A stretch of DNA of 64,000 bases from Aurantimonas endophytica (lineage in GTDB: Bacteria > Pseudomonadota > Alphaproteobacteria > Rhizobiales > Rhizobiaceae), in the NCBI RefSeq assembly GCF_014196845.1, contig NZ_JACIEM010000001.1, forward strand, positions 1,488,001 through 1,552,000. The letters are read 5' to 3'. The stretch's first letter is position 1. Each line of letters begins with the position of its first letter. This document shows, one piece after another, positions 36,024 through 46,097 of this stretch. The position numbers and the translations under genes are program-made. The notes beneath the pieces were generated by a model. It was given only the letters and a program-made list of their open reading frames with translations. It made no database searches and was not told where the DNA came from.

Positions 36024-36485
36024 ATGACGGAACTCGATCAAAAAGACCGCAGCATTCTCCGCGAGCTCCAGCGCGAGGGCCGACTGACCAATCTGGAGCT
36101 GGCGGAGCGGGTGCATCTCTCGCCGACGGCGACGGCCGAGCGCGTCAAGCGCCTGACCCGCGACGGCTTCATCCTCGGCTATGCGGCGAGGCTCGCGCCG
36201 GAGAAGCTCGGGCGCGGGATGATCGTCTTCGTCGAGGTCAAGATGGATCGCACCAGCGACGATGTGTTTTCCGAATTCAAGCGGGTCGCGGAAGCGACAC
36301 CGGCGATCATGGAATGCCACATGGTGGCCGGCGGATTCGACTACCTCATCAAGGCTCGCGTCGAGGACATGTCGGCGTATCGCGCCTTCCTTTCGGAGAC
36401 CTTGCTGGCGCTGCCAGGTGTCCGCGAAACGCACACTTACGCCGTGATGGAGGAGGTGAAGAATACCGCAGCGATTGCCTTCTGA
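36024..36485 (+). CDS. putR: Lrp/AsnC-family regulator of proline catabolism
   Basis: 153 aa. N-terminal winged helix-turn-helix (LDQKDRSILRELQREGRLTNLELAERVHLSPTATAERVKRL) and C-terminal RAM/AsnC ligand-binding domain (VEVKMDRTSD ... MVAGGFDYLIKARVEDMSAYR). It is divergent from putA across ~115 bp, the arrangement of PutR in Agrobacterium and Rhodobacter. There an Lrp-like protein activates putA in response to proline. The same role here is inferred from position. Confidence 0.9.
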   Translation: MTELDQKDRSILRELQREGRLTNLELAERVHLSPTATAERVKRLTRDGFILGYAARLAPEKLGRGMIVFVEVKMDRTSDDVFSEFKRVAEATPAIMECHMVAGGFDYLIKARVEDMSAYRAFLSETLLALPGVRETHTYAVMEEVKNTAAIAF

Positions 36486-36619
36486 CGGTTGACCTCGCCG
36501 CCTCAGATGCAATGTTGCGCAAGCCTCAGACATGGCGCAATACTCAGCACCAATGGACCCGATCCGGCGCCGACGGGTGGCCGAACGCGGCAAATCGGTG
36601 CCTCAGAAAGGAGACACTC

Positions 36620-37567
36620 ATGATTTCTCGCCACGTTGTTGCGGGGCTTTCCCTCTGTGCCCTGATCGCTGCCTCCCCGGCAGTGGCCCAGGAGGCCGAG
36701 AGCTGCTCGACCGTCCGTCTGTCCGACGTCGGGTGGACCGACATCACCGCGACCACGGCCGTGACCGGCAAGATCCTCGACGGGCTCGGCTACGAGGCGG
36801 ACGTCAAGATCCTCTCCGTGCCGGTGACCTTCGCCTCGCTCGCCAACAACGACCTCGACGTGTTTCTCGGCAACTGGATGCCGGCGCAGTCCAACGACCT
36901 GAAGAAATATCTCGATGACGGGTCGATCGTGCAGGTCCACACCAATCTCGAAGGCGCCAAGTACACGCTCGCGGTGCCGAAATATCTGTACGACGCGGGT
37001 CTCAAGGACTTCGCCGACATCCACAAGTTCAAGGACGAGCTGGACGGCAAGATCTACGGCATCGAGCCCGGCAACGACGGCAACAGCCTCGTCATCGGGC
37101 TGATCGAGAAGAACGAGTTCGACCTAGGCGACTTCGAGCTGGTCGCCTCGTCCGAGCAGGGCATGCTGAGCCAGGTGGCCCGCGCGACGCGCTCCGAAAA
37201 CCCGATCGTGTTCCTCGGCTGGGCGCCGCACCCGATGAACTCGACCTATACGCTCGAATACCTCTCCGGCGGCGACGACACGTTCGGACCGAACTATGGC
37301 GGCGCGACCGTCTACACGGTGACCCGGAAGGGCTATGTCGAGGAGTGTCCGAATGTCGGCAAGCTGCTCACCAACCTGACCTTCGACCTCGAGATGGAAA
37401 ACCAGATCATGGGCGCGATCCTCGACGACGGTCAGGATCCGGGCGACGCGGCAGAGGAATGGCTGAAGGCCAATCCGGGCCGCCTGGATGCCTGGCTCGA
37501 AGGCGTCACCACGACGGATGGCGAAGAAGGCCTCGCCGCCGTCAAGGAATCGCTCGACCTTTCCTGA
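36620..37567 (+). CDS. choX: Choline/glycine betaine ABC transporter substrate-binding protein
   Basis: 315 aa from the ATG at 36620, which has AAGGAG six bases upstream. Signal peptide 1-23 (AVAQE). OpuAC-type binding domain with LSDVGWTDITATTAVTGKILDGLGY, DVFLGNWMPAQSNDLKKYL and VFLGWAPHPMNSTYTLEYL, the last carrying aromatic residues of the trimethylammonium cage. The cysteine pair (in AESCSTV and EECPN) also fits ChoX. First gene of choXWV; a stable hairpin follows. The 134-bp leader contains two GCGCAA repeats (about 36515 and 36535) of unknown meaning. Confidence 0.9.
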   Translation: MISRHVVAGLSLCALIAASPAVAQEAESCSTVRLSDVGWTDITATTAVTGKILDGLGYEADVKILSVPVTFASLANNDLDVFLGNWMPAQSNDLKKYLDDGSIVQVHTNLEGAKYTLAVPKYLYDAGLKDFADIHKFKDELDGKIYGIEPGNDGNSLVIGLIEKNEFDLGDFELVASSEQGMLSQVARATRSENPIVFLGWAPHPMNSTYTLEYLSGGDDTFGPNYGGATVYTVTRKGYVEECPNVGKLLTNLTFDLEMENQIMGAILDDGQDPGDAAEEWLKANPGRLDAWLEGVTTTDGEEGLAAVKESLDLS

Positions 37568-37588
37568 GCGAAGGGATCGAACCACGAC

Positions 37589-37614
37589 GGCAGGGCCGAT
37601 GATCCGGCCCTGCC
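37589..37614 (+). promoter_or_regulatory. Intra-operon hairpin between choX and choW
   Basis: GGCAGGGCCG-atgatc-CGGCCCTGCC, a perfect 10-bp stem with a 6-base loop. No T tract follows, so it is not a standard terminator. It is more likely an RNA-stability or partial-attenuation element that raises binding-protein output over permease. Confidence 0.6.
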
Positions 37615-37657
37615 TGCATGAACGGGCCCGCACCCCGCAAGAAGGAAATCGCCCCAA

Positions 37658-38497
37658 GTGGAATGGCTGGAAGATAACCCGCTACCGATCGGCGACTACG
37701 CCGAAGCCTTCGTCAACTGGCTGACGGACAACTTCACCTTCGTCTTCGACGGGCTGACCACGGGATTGGGCGGGTTCATCGACGGCATCCTCTTCCTCCT
37801 GGAATGGCCGCACCCTTTCGTCGTCGTCGCGGTCTTCTGCGCGATCGCCTGGTTGGCCCGCCGCAGCGTCCCGGTGGTTCTGTTCACGCTTTTCGGGATG
37901 CTGCTGATCATCAATCTCGGCTTCTGGGACGCCACGGTCCAGACGCTGGCGCTGGTGCTCGCGGCGACCACGGCGTCGATGATCATCGGCGTGCCCCTCG
38001 GCATCGCCGCGGCACGCCGCGAATGGATCTACATGATCCTGCGGCCGATCCTCGACCTGATGCAGACGATCCCGACCTTCGTCTACCTGATCCCGGCGCT
38101 GATCCTGTTCGGGCTGGGCATGGTGCCTGGCCTGGTCGCGACGGTGATCTTCGCCTTGCCCGCCTCGATCCGTCTCACCCGTCTTGGCATCGCCTCGACG
38201 CCGCGGCAGCTGGTCGAGGCCGCCGACGCTTTCGGCGCGACCCCCCTGCAGCGCCTGTTCAAGGTCGAGATTCCCTATGCCCTGCCGCAGATCATGGCCG
38301 GACTGACGCAGACCATCATGCTGTCGCTGTCGATGGTGGTGATCGCCGCGCTGGTCGGCGCGCCCGGCCTCGGCGTGCCGGTGCTGCGGGCGCTCAACTC
38401 GATCAATGTCGGCAACGGCTTCGAAGCGGGCCTTGCCATCGTGCTCCTGGCGATCATCCTCGACCGCTTCTTCCGGGTCGAGGAGTCGCCGCGATGA
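37658..38497 (+). CDS. choW: Choline/glycine betaine ABC transporter permease
   Basis: 279 aa, GTG start with an AAGGAA ~10 bases upstream. Six to seven membrane helices and the transport-specific loop EAADAFGATPLQRLFKVEIPYALPQIMAGL. The N-terminus resembles ProW/OpuAB/ChoW proteins. It provides the membrane channel for ChoX and overlaps the ATPase start (ATGA). Confidence 0.92.
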   Translation: MEWLEDNPLPIGDYAEAFVNWLTDNFTFVFDGLTTGLGGFIDGILFLLEWPHPFVVVAVFCAIAWLARRSVPVVLFTLFGMLLIINLGFWDATVQTLALVLAATTASMIIGVPLGIAAARREWIYMILRPILDLMQTIPTFVYLIPALILFGLGMVPGLVATVIFALPASIRLTRLGIASTPRQLVEAADAFGATPLQRLFKVEIPYALPQIMAGLTQTIMLSLSMVVIAALVGAPGLGVPVLRALNSINVGNGFEAGLAIVLLAIILDRFFRVEESPR

Positions 38498-39549
38498 CCA
38501 AGCCCATCGTTTCCTTCCAGAACGTCTCGATCGTCTTCGGCAAGAACCCCGAGTCGGCACTGCCATTGGCCGATGCCGGCCGGTCCCGCGCGGAAATCCG
38601 CGAAGCGACCGGCACGACGCTCGGTGTCGCCGATGCCTCGATGGAGATTTTCGAGGGCGAGATCGCCGTGCTTATGGGCCTGTCCGGATCCGGCAAGTCG
38701 ACGCTGCTGCGCGCGGTCAACGGCCTTGCTCCGGTGACGCGGGGCCGGGTCATCGTCGACACCGGCCACGGGCAGGTCGACCCGCGCGACTGCGGCACCA
38801 AGCGGCTGCGGGAGCTGCGCCGGCGCGAGGTGGCGATGGTGTTCCAGCAATTCGCGTTGCTGCCCTGGCGCACCGTCGCCGACAATGTCGGGCTGGGACT
38901 GGAGCTGTCCGGGGAGCCGAAGGCGGAGCGCCGCGAACGGGTCATGACCCAGCTGCAGCTGGTCGGCCTCGGCGACTGGGCCGACAGCCGCGTCGGCGAA
39001 CTGTCGGGCGGCATGCAGCAGCGCGTCGGCCTTGCCCGCGCCTTTGCCACCGACGCGCCGGTCCTTCTTATGGACGAGCCCTTCTCGGCGCTCGACCCGC
39101 TGATCCGCGCCCGGCTGCAGGACGAGCTACTGGAGATCCAGCAGCGGCTGAAGAAGACCATCATCTTCGTCAGCCATGATCTCGACGAGGCGTTCAAGAT
39201 CGGCAACCGCATCGCCATCATGGAAGGCGGACGGATCATCCAGATCGGCACGGCCCAGGATATCGTGCTGCGGCCCGCCAATGGCTACGTCGCCGACTTC
39301 GTGACGCATATGAACCCGCTCAACGTCCTCACCGCCGAGAACGTCATGCGGCCGATCGATCGCGATACCGGCGATGCGCCGGCACGTGTCGCCGGCATGG
39401 CCGAGCCGGACACGCCACTGCGCCGGATCATGGAATCGGTCTGCAAGGGCCGCGGCTCCGTCGTCGTCTCGCGCAATGGCCAGATCCTCGGCCAGATCGG
39501 GGCCCAGGAGATCGTCGATGCGCTGGAGCGGCACCAGGTAAGCCAGTAG
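38494..39549 (+). CDS. choV: Choline/glycine betaine ABC transporter ATP-binding protein
   Basis: 351 aa from the ATG overlapping the choW stop. Walker A GLSGSGKST, Q-loop FQQFALLPWRTV, signature LSGGMQQRVGLARAF, Walker B VLLMDEPFSALD, H-loop VSHDLDEA. An N-terminal insertion (residues ~12-45) typical of ProV/ChoV precedes Walker A. The C-terminal part ends in a CBS-like stretch (RIMESVCKGRGSVVVSRNGQILGQI). It completes choXWV, supplying choline or betaine as osmoprotectant or carbon source. Confidence 0.92.
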   Translation: MTKPIVSFQNVSIVFGKNPESALPLADAGRSRAEIREATGTTLGVADASMEIFEGEIAVLMGLSGSGKSTLLRAVNGLAPVTRGRVIVDTGHGQVDPRDCGTKRLRELRRREVAMVFQQFALLPWRTVADNVGLGLELSGEPKAERRERVMTQLQLVGLGDWADSRVGELSGGMQQRVGLARAFATDAPVLLMDEPFSALDPLIRARLQDELLEIQQRLKKTIIFVSHDLDEAFKIGNRIAIMEGGRIIQIGTAQDIVLRPANGYVADFVTHMNPLNVLTAENVMRPIDRDTGDAPARVAGMAEPDTPLRRIMESVCKGRGSVVVSRNGQILGQIGAQEIVDALERHQVSQ

Positions 39550-39681
39550 CGCCAGTTGCCCCGCACGATCACGCCCGCCTCTCCGCAGCGCCGGAACGGC
39601 TGGCGGGGTTCAGCGTTGGTTTCCCATCACGATGGCGCGCCGATATCCGGTCGCAACCTCCCCTGCATACAAGGATCAGTC

Positions 39682-39768
39682 ATGCTCAAGTTCTTCGCCA
39701 GCGCCGTTGGCATCATCTTTCTCATCGGGCTTCTCGTGGTCGTCGGACTGCTGATGCTGATCTTCTAA
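39682..39768 (+). CDS. 28-aa membrane peptide
   Basis: A very short gene with a good ribosome site (AAGGA six bases before ATG). It encodes Met-Leu-Lys-Phe followed by an almost uninterrupted hydrophobic stretch ending LLMLIF. It would be a single-helix inner-membrane micropeptide. Its C-terminal half resembles the last helix of the DUF1328 protein encoded at 55423. It ends five bases before the next frame, so may be coupled to it. Function unknown. Confidence 0.55.
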   Translation: MLKFFASAVGIIFLIGLLVVVGLLMLIF

Positions 39769-39773
39769 CCGCG

Positions 39774-40292
39774 TTGGACACGACGCTCAGGCTGCTGGAC
39801 GTTCCCGGTGGCCTTTCCTGGTCCAGTCCGGCGCTCTGGCTGTCGACATGGTTCGGCGCCGGGCTGGTCCATCCGCTCCGGGCCGGGCTCGCCGTTGCGA
39901 CGGCCCTGTTCGCGGCGATCCTGCTGCGACGCCGCGAATGGCTCGTCGCCTTTCTGGTAGCGGTCATGGCAATGGGGACGATAGGCGTCGTCCTCTGGGA
40001 CGAGGCGGCCGGTACGGGTGACGACAGACGTATCGTCGTCGACGAGGTCGCGGGATTCCTTCTCGTCGCCTCGGTACTCGGCGCTTCCCGATGGCAGCGC
40101 CTTTTGCTTACGGCACCGATCTATCTCGCGATCGACAGATCCAAGATCTGGCCGCTGGAGTGGCTCGAGGCCTTGCCGGGTGCGATCGGGGTGATGAGCG
40201 ACGACATCGGCGCCGCCCTGCTGACCATCCTGCTCTTTCTCGCCATCGAGAAGCTTGTGCCGGCCAGCACGGGTCCCCGCGTCCGATCGTAG
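39774..40292 (+). CDS. PgpA-like membrane phosphatase, TTG start
   Basis: About 172 aa. Four hydrophobic segments. The blocks RIVVDEVAGFLL and PGAIGVMSDDIGAALL match the conserved DE-x-x-G and GVMxDD signatures of phosphatidylglycerophosphatase A, which makes phosphatidylglycerol in the inner membrane. The usual GTGP-type N-terminal block is not clear, so it may be a divergent member. Only a TTG is available right after the 28-aa peptide; the start is uncertain and may depend on coupling. Confidence 0.6.
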   Translation: MDTTLRLLDVPGGLSWSSPALWLSTWFGAGLVHPLRAGLAVATALFAAILLRRREWLVAFLVAVMAMGTIGVVLWDEAAGTGDDRRIVVDEVAGFLLVASVLGASRWQRLLLTAPIYLAIDRSKIWPLEWLEALPGAIGVMSDDIGAALLTILLFLAIEKLVPASTGPRVRS

Positions 40293-40315
40293 CGCCCGGG
40301 TCTGGACCGGACTGT

Positions 40316-41316
40316 TCAGGCCTGCAACAGCGTCGCCGCGCGCGCCGGCGGCAGCCGTCCTTCATCCACCGCGAAACAGGCGACCTCGGTCGCGCCGTGC
40401 CGCTTCAGCAGCGGCAGCTCAGTCCGGCAGCGCTCATTGGCATAGGGGCAGCGCGGGTTGAACGAGCAGCCGGGCGGCGGGTTGAACGGCGACGGCAATT
40501 CGCCGGTCAGGCGGATGCGTTCGGTCTTTTTGCCGGGATCGGTTGCCGGCGTCGCCGACAGGAGCGCCCGCGTATAGGGATGCAGCGGGTTGGCGTAGAG
40601 CGCGTCGACCGGAGCGATCTCCACTGGACGGCCGAGATACATCACCATCACCCGGTCGGCGACGTGCCGGACGACCGAGAGGTCGTGGCTGATGAAGACG
40701 TAGGTCAGGCCGAGCCTGTCCTGCAGGTCGGCCAGGAGGTTGAGGATCTGCGCCTGGATCGACACGTCCAGAGCAGACACCGGCTCGTCGAGGACGAGGA
40801 TCTTCGGCTCGAGGATGATCGCGCGGGCAATGGCGATGCGCTGGCGCTGGCCGCCCGAGAACATATGCGGGTAGCGGCCGTAATGTTCGGGCCGCAGCCC
40901 GACTTCGGCCAAAGCCGCCTCCGCCTTCGCCCGGCGCTCGGCACGCGACAGGCTGGTGTTGATCTTCAGCGGCTCTTCGAGGATCGTCCCGACCTTCTGG
41001 CGCGGGTTCAGCGCCCCATAGGGGTTCTGGAAGACGATCTGCACGGTCGAGCGCAGGCGCTTGGCCTCGCTCTTGTCCCTGCCGGTGATCCGGACGCCGT
41101 CAATATCGAGTTGCCCCTCCGACGGCGTCTCGATCATGGTGAGCATGCGCGCGAGGGTCGACTTGCCGCAGCCGGATTCGCCGACGATCGCCAGCGTCTC
41201 GCCTTCCTCGACCGAGAAGCTCGCTTCCTTGACGGCCTTGAGCTCCAGCTGCTTGGCAAACATGCCGCGGCGGACCTCGTATATCTGGCTGACGTCCTTG
41301 GCGGTGACGATGGCGT

Positions 41317-41320
<4 letters not shown>
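40316..41320 (-). CDS. dppF: Dipeptide/oligopeptide ABC transporter ATPase (DppF/OppF type)
   Basis: 334 aa from the ATG overlapping the dppD stop (ATGA). Walker A GESGCGKST, Q-loop FQNPYGALNPRQKV, signature FSGGQRQRIAIARA, Walker B ILVLDEPVSALD, H-loop ISHDLSV. C-terminal oligopeptide-transporter domain with the CSFNPRCPYANERC cysteine motif that binds a [4Fe-4S] cluster in Opp/Dpp ATPases. It is the last gene of a dppABCDF-ordered operon. Confidence 0.92.
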
Positions 41321-42312
<992 letters not shown>

Positions 42313-42316
42313 GAGA

Positions 42317-43261
42317 TCAGCTTCGTTTCATCTTCGGGTCGAGCGCGTCGCGCAGCCCGTCCCCGACGAGATTGATCGCCAGCACCGTGACGAGGATGGC
42401 GAGACCCGGGAAGGTCACCACCCACCACGCGCGCAGGATGAACTCGCGCGCCTCGGCGAGCATCGTGCCCCATTCCGGCGTCGGCGGCTGCGCGCCCATG
42501 CCGAGGAAGCCGAGCGCGGCGGCGTCGAGGATGGCGTTCGAGAAGGACAGGGTGGCCTGGACGATCAGCGGGCCGAGACAGTTCGGGAGGATCGTCACGA
42601 TCATCAGGCGCAGCGGACCGGCGCCGACGACGCGGGCCGCCGTGACGTATTCGCGCTGCTTCTCGGCCATCACCGACGCTCGTGTCAGCCGGACGAAATG
42701 CGGTTGCAGCACCAACGCGATGGCGATCATCGCGTTGAACAGGCCAGGTCCGAGCACCGCGACGAGAACCAGCGCGAGGAGCAGCGAGGGAAAGGCGAGG
42801 ATGATATCCATCACCCGCATGATCACCGTATCAACCCAGCCGCCGACATAGCCGGCGATGAGGCCGAGCGAGATGCCGGTCGACACGGCGATGACCACGA
42901 CCACGACGCCGATGAACAGCGAGTAGCGCGCGCCGTAGATCAACCGGGAGAGGATGTCGCGCCCGACCGGGTCGGTGCCGAGCAGATAGGTCATCTGCCC
43001 GCCGTCCTGGAAGGCCGGCGGCACCAGCAGGGCGCTGGTGTTGGTCAGCGTCGGAGAATGCGGTGCGATCAGCGGTGCGAAAAGCGCGGCGAGAACCACC
43101 AGCGTGAACACCACGAGGCCGCCGACGGCACCCTTGTTTTCCGAGAAGTAGAACCAGAATTCCGCCAGCATGACGCGGCGGGCGCTCTTCGTCGGCTCGC
43201 GATCGGGGATTTCGGAGCCGACGCCCTCGGCGGCTTCCTGTGCTTCGATATGGCTCATCAA
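42317..43261 (-). CDS. dppC: Dipeptide-type ABC transporter permease (DppC)
   Basis: 314 aa. N-terminal cytoplasmic tail, then six helices with the LLGTDPVGRDILSRLIYGARYSL block characteristic of DppC/OppC and the EAA loop EYVTAARVVGAGPLRLMIVTILPN. It forms the channel with DppB. Six bases follow the dppB stop. Confidence 0.92.
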   Translation of the reverse strand: MMSHIEAQEAAEGVGSEIPDREPTKSARRVMLAEFWFYFSENKGAVGGLVVFTLVVLAALFAPLIAPHSPTLTNTSALLVPPAFQDGGQMTYLLGTDPVGRDILSRLIYGARYSLFIGVVVVVIAVSTGISLGLIAGYVGGWVDTVIMRVMDIILAFPSLLLALVLVAVLGPGLFNAMIAIALVLQPHFVRLTRASVMAEKQREYVTAARVVGAGPLRLMIVTILPNCLGPLIVQATLSFSNAILDAAALGFLGMGAQPPTPEWGTMLAEAREFILRAWWVVTFPGLAILVTVLAINLVGDGLRDALDPKMKRS

Positions 43262-43267
43262 GGCCTC

Positions 43268-44275
43268 CTATTGTGCCCTGACGCGGGGATTGATCACGCC
43301 GTAGAGGAGATCCACCACGAGATTGACGAACATGATGATCATGGCGATCAGCAGCAGCCCGCCCTGCACGACCGGGTAGTCGCGGCGGAAGACGCTGTCG
43401 ACCATCCACTTGCCGATGCCCGGCCAGGAGAAGATCGTCTCGGTCAGGATCGCGCCGGCGAGCAGCACGCCGACCTGCAGGCCGATCGTCGTCACGACCG
43501 GGATCAGCGCGTTGCGCAGCGCGTGGACACCGACGACGCGGCGCTGGCCGAGCCCCTTGGCACGCGCGGTCCGGACGTAATCCTCGCCCAGCACTTCCAG
43601 CATGGCGGATCGGGTCTGCCGGGCGATCACCGCGAGCGGAATGGTAGCCAGCACCACCGCCGGCAGGATCAGGTGCGACAGCGCCGAGGTGAAGGCCCCG
43701 GCCTGGCCGGAACGCAGCGAGTCGATCAGCATGAAGCCGGTGGTTGAGGGGAAATAATAGAGCAGCGAAATGCGCCCCGAAACCGGGGTCCATTGCAGGA
43801 CGCCGGAGAAGAAGATGATCAGGAGGAGGCCCCACCAGAAGATCGGCATCGAATAGCCGACGAGGGCAGCGCCCATGATCGACTGGTCGAACCACGAGCC
43901 GCGCTTCACCGCCGCGAAGACGCCGGCCGGAATGCCGAGCACGATGGCAAGGACGATGGCGCAGAAGGCGAGTTCGAGCGTCGCCGGGAACAGCGTCAGG
44001 AACTCGTCCAGCACCGGCCGCCGCGTCGTGATCGACTGGCCGAAATCGCCCTGGAAGAGCCCGGTGAGGAAGTTCCAGAACTGGATGTAGATCGGCTGGT
44101 CGTAGCCGAGCAGTGCGGAGAGTTCGGCGTGGCGCTCCGGCGTCAGACCCCGCTCCCCCGCCATGATCAACACCGGATCGCCGGGCAGCAGGCGAATGAA
44201 GAAAAAGGCTACCAGTGCGACGCCAATGAAGGTGGGCACCAGAACGGCGAGACGACCGACGAGAAAACGTAACAT
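43268..44275 (-). CDS. dppB: Dipeptide-type ABC transporter permease (DppB)
   Basis: 335 aa. Starts MLRFLVGRLAVLVPTFIGVALVAFFFIRLLPGDPV, the DppB/OppB N-terminal helix with the PGDP box. The EAA loop DYVRTARAKGLGQRRVVGVHALRN and a C-terminal YGVINPRVR tail are also present. Six helices. It follows the binding-protein gene after a strong hairpin. Confidence 0.93.
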   Translation of the reverse strand: MLRFLVGRLAVLVPTFIGVALVAFFFIRLLPGDPVLIMAGERGLTPERHAELSALLGYDQPIYIQFWNFLTGLFQGDFGQSITTRRPVLDEFLTLFPATLELAFCAIVLAIVLGIPAGVFAAVKRGSWFDQSIMGAALVGYSMPIFWWGLLLIIFFSGVLQWTPVSGRISLLYYFPSTTGFMLIDSLRSGQAGAFTSALSHLILPAVVLATIPLAVIARQTRSAMLEVLGEDYVRTARAKGLGQRRVVGVHALRNALIPVVTTIGLQVGVLLAGAILTETIFSWPGIGKWMVDSVFRRDYPVVQGGLLLIAMIIMFVNLVVDLLYGVINPRVRAQ

Positions 44276-44353
44276 GGAACCGTTCTACACGTTTTTGCGG
44301 GCGGCGACATGTTGCCGGGCGCCGTTGGCGTGGGGAGCAAGGCCCCTAAACGA

Positions 44354-44381
44354 GAGAGGGGCGGCTGTCGCCACCCCTCTC
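44354..44381 (-). promoter_or_regulatory. Intra-operon hairpin between dppA and dppB
   Basis: GAGAGGGG-N-GGC-tgtc-GCC-N-CCCCTCTC (plus-strand reading), an 11-pair stem with one internal mismatch pair and a 4-base loop. It sits in the 128-bp gap after the binding-protein gene. No T run follows on the minus strand (TCGTTTAG), so read-through is likely. It probably sets differential expression, as proposed for the choX-choW hairpin. Confidence 0.6.
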
Positions 44382-44403
44382 CCTTTTCCACAGATTGCTC
44401 CGC

Positions 44404-45999
44404 TTACTCGGTGATGTCGACGCCGTCAAAGGTCATGTCGCCGAGCGGGCTCTGGACGAAGCCGGTGACGTTGGAGCGCATCGGCACGTAGACGACCGAA
44501 TGGGCGATCGTCGCCCACGGCGCCTCACGCTTGAAGACGACCTGCGCCTCCTCGTAGAGCTCGGCGCGCTCCTCCTGCGTCGGCTTGGACTTGGCTTCCT
44601 GCACGAGGGCATTGAACTCCTCGTTGCACCACTGCGCGCGGTTGGCGCCGCCAACCGCATCGCAGCCGAGCAGCACGGCCAGGAAGTTGTCCGGATCGCC
44701 ATTGTCGCCGGTCCAGCCGAGCAGCACCGCGCCGTCACGGTCGGTCTGCGACGAACGCTCCAGATACTCGCCCCATTCGTAGGTGACGATCTCGACATTG
44801 ACCCCGATGGCGCCGAAGTCCGACTGGATCAGCTCGGCCATGCGCCGGGCGTTCGGGTTGTACGGCCGCGACACGGGCATCGCCCAGATCTTCATCGAAA
44901 GGTCGGTGACGCCGGCTTCCTCGAGCGCCGCCTTGGCTGCCTCGGGGTCGTATTTGTCGTCTTCCAGCGTGTCGTTGTACGACCACATCGTCGGCGGGAT
45001 CGGCGCCTTGGCGACCTGGCCGGCGCCCTGGTAGACCGCGTCGATGATCGCCTGCTTATTGATCGCCATGTTGAGCGCGCGGCGCACTTCCGGCTTGTCG
45101 AACGGCGCCTGCTGGGTGTTGTAGGCGAGGAAGCCGATGTTCAGGCCTTCCTGCTCCATCACGGTGAGATCCGCGTTGTTCTGCAGGCTCTCGAGGTCGG
45201 CGGGATTCGGGTAGGACATGATGTGGCATTCGCCGGCGAGCAGGCGCTGCTGGCGCACCGACGCGTCGGTGGTGATCGCGAAGACGAGGTCGTCGATCGG
45301 CTGGACGCCGCCCCAGTAGTCGTCGAAGGAGGCGTAGCGGATCACGGCGTCGCTCTGATAGGCGACGAACTCGAACGGTCCGGTGCCGATCGGGGCCTGG
45401 TTCAGCTGCGCCTGCTGGTTGTTCTCGGCGAGCTGGTCGGCATATTCCTTGGAAAGGATCGAGGCGAACGGCATCGCCAGATTGGCGATGAACGGGGCTT
45501 CCGGGCGGGCCAGCGTGAAGCGAACCGTCATGTCGTCGACCTTCTCGACGGACGTCACGAGCTCCGGCATCGACATGGAGTTGTAATACTCCCACGACGC
45601 GCCGGCGACATACTGGTGATACGGATTGTCGGTCTTGCCCTGGCGTTCGAAGGAGAAGATCACGTCGTCGGCGTTCATCTCGCGCGTCGGCGTGAAGCTG
45701 TCATTGGAATGAAACTTGACGCCCGGCCGCAGCTTGAACGTGTACTGCAGCCCGTCTTCCGAAATCTCCCAGCTTTCGGCCAGGCCCGGCTCGACCTCGG
45801 TCGTGCCCTTCTTGAATTCGGTCAGGCGGTTGTAGATCGGGTGACCGGACGCATCGAAGGTGGTGCCGGCGGTGTACAGCGCAGGGTCGAAACCCTCGGG
45901 CGAGCCTTCCGAGCAATAGACCAGCGTCTTGGCCGAAGCAGCGGATCCGAGCGCCAGCGTCAGAGCGGTGGCGGCGAGGACCCGGGTCAACAATTTCAT
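44404..45999 (-). CDS. dppA: Dipeptide-type ABC transporter substrate-binding protein
   Basis: 531 aa from the ATG at 45999 with GGGAG seven bases upstream. Signal peptide 1-23 (SAASAK). SBP_bac_5 family: YCSEGSPEGFDPALYTAGTTFDASGHPIYNRL, EVEPGLAESWEISEDGLQYTFKLRPGVKFHSN and PIGTGPFEFV. The SEGSPEGFDP opening is typical of DppA. It captures dipeptides, or possibly 5-aminolevulinate or heme as for some DppA, in the periplasm. Confidence 0.92.
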   Translation of the reverse strand: MKLLTRVLAATALTLALGSAASAKTLVYCSEGSPEGFDPALYTAGTTFDASGHPIYNRLTEFKKGTTEVEPGLAESWEISEDGLQYTFKLRPGVKFHSNDSFTPTREMNADDVIFSFERQGKTDNPYHQYVAGASWEYYNSMSMPELVTSVEKVDDMTVRFTLARPEAPFIANLAMPFASILSKEYADQLAENNQQAQLNQAPIGTGPFEFVAYQSDAVIRYASFDDYWGGVQPIDDLVFAITTDASVRQQRLLAGECHIMSYPNPADLESLQNNADLTVMEQEGLNIGFLAYNTQQAPFDKPEVRRALNMAINKQAIIDAVYQGAGQVAKAPIPPTMWSYNDTLEDDKYDPEAAKAALEEAGVTDLSMKIWAMPVSRPYNPNARRMAELIQSDFGAIGVNVEIVTYEWGEYLERSSQTDRDGAVLLGWTGDNGDPDNFLAVLLGCDAVGGANRAQWCNEEFNALVQEAKSKPTQEERAELYEEAQVVFKREAPWATIAHSVVYVPMRSNVTGFVQSPLGDMTFDGVDITE

Positions 46000-46097
46000 G
46001 GGTGAACTCCCGAAAAGGCAAGGCGGGCAACAGCGCCCGCCGGAAGCGCGCATCCGACAAGTTTTGCGTTTTCCATGCAAGCTTAATTTTTGACCAC

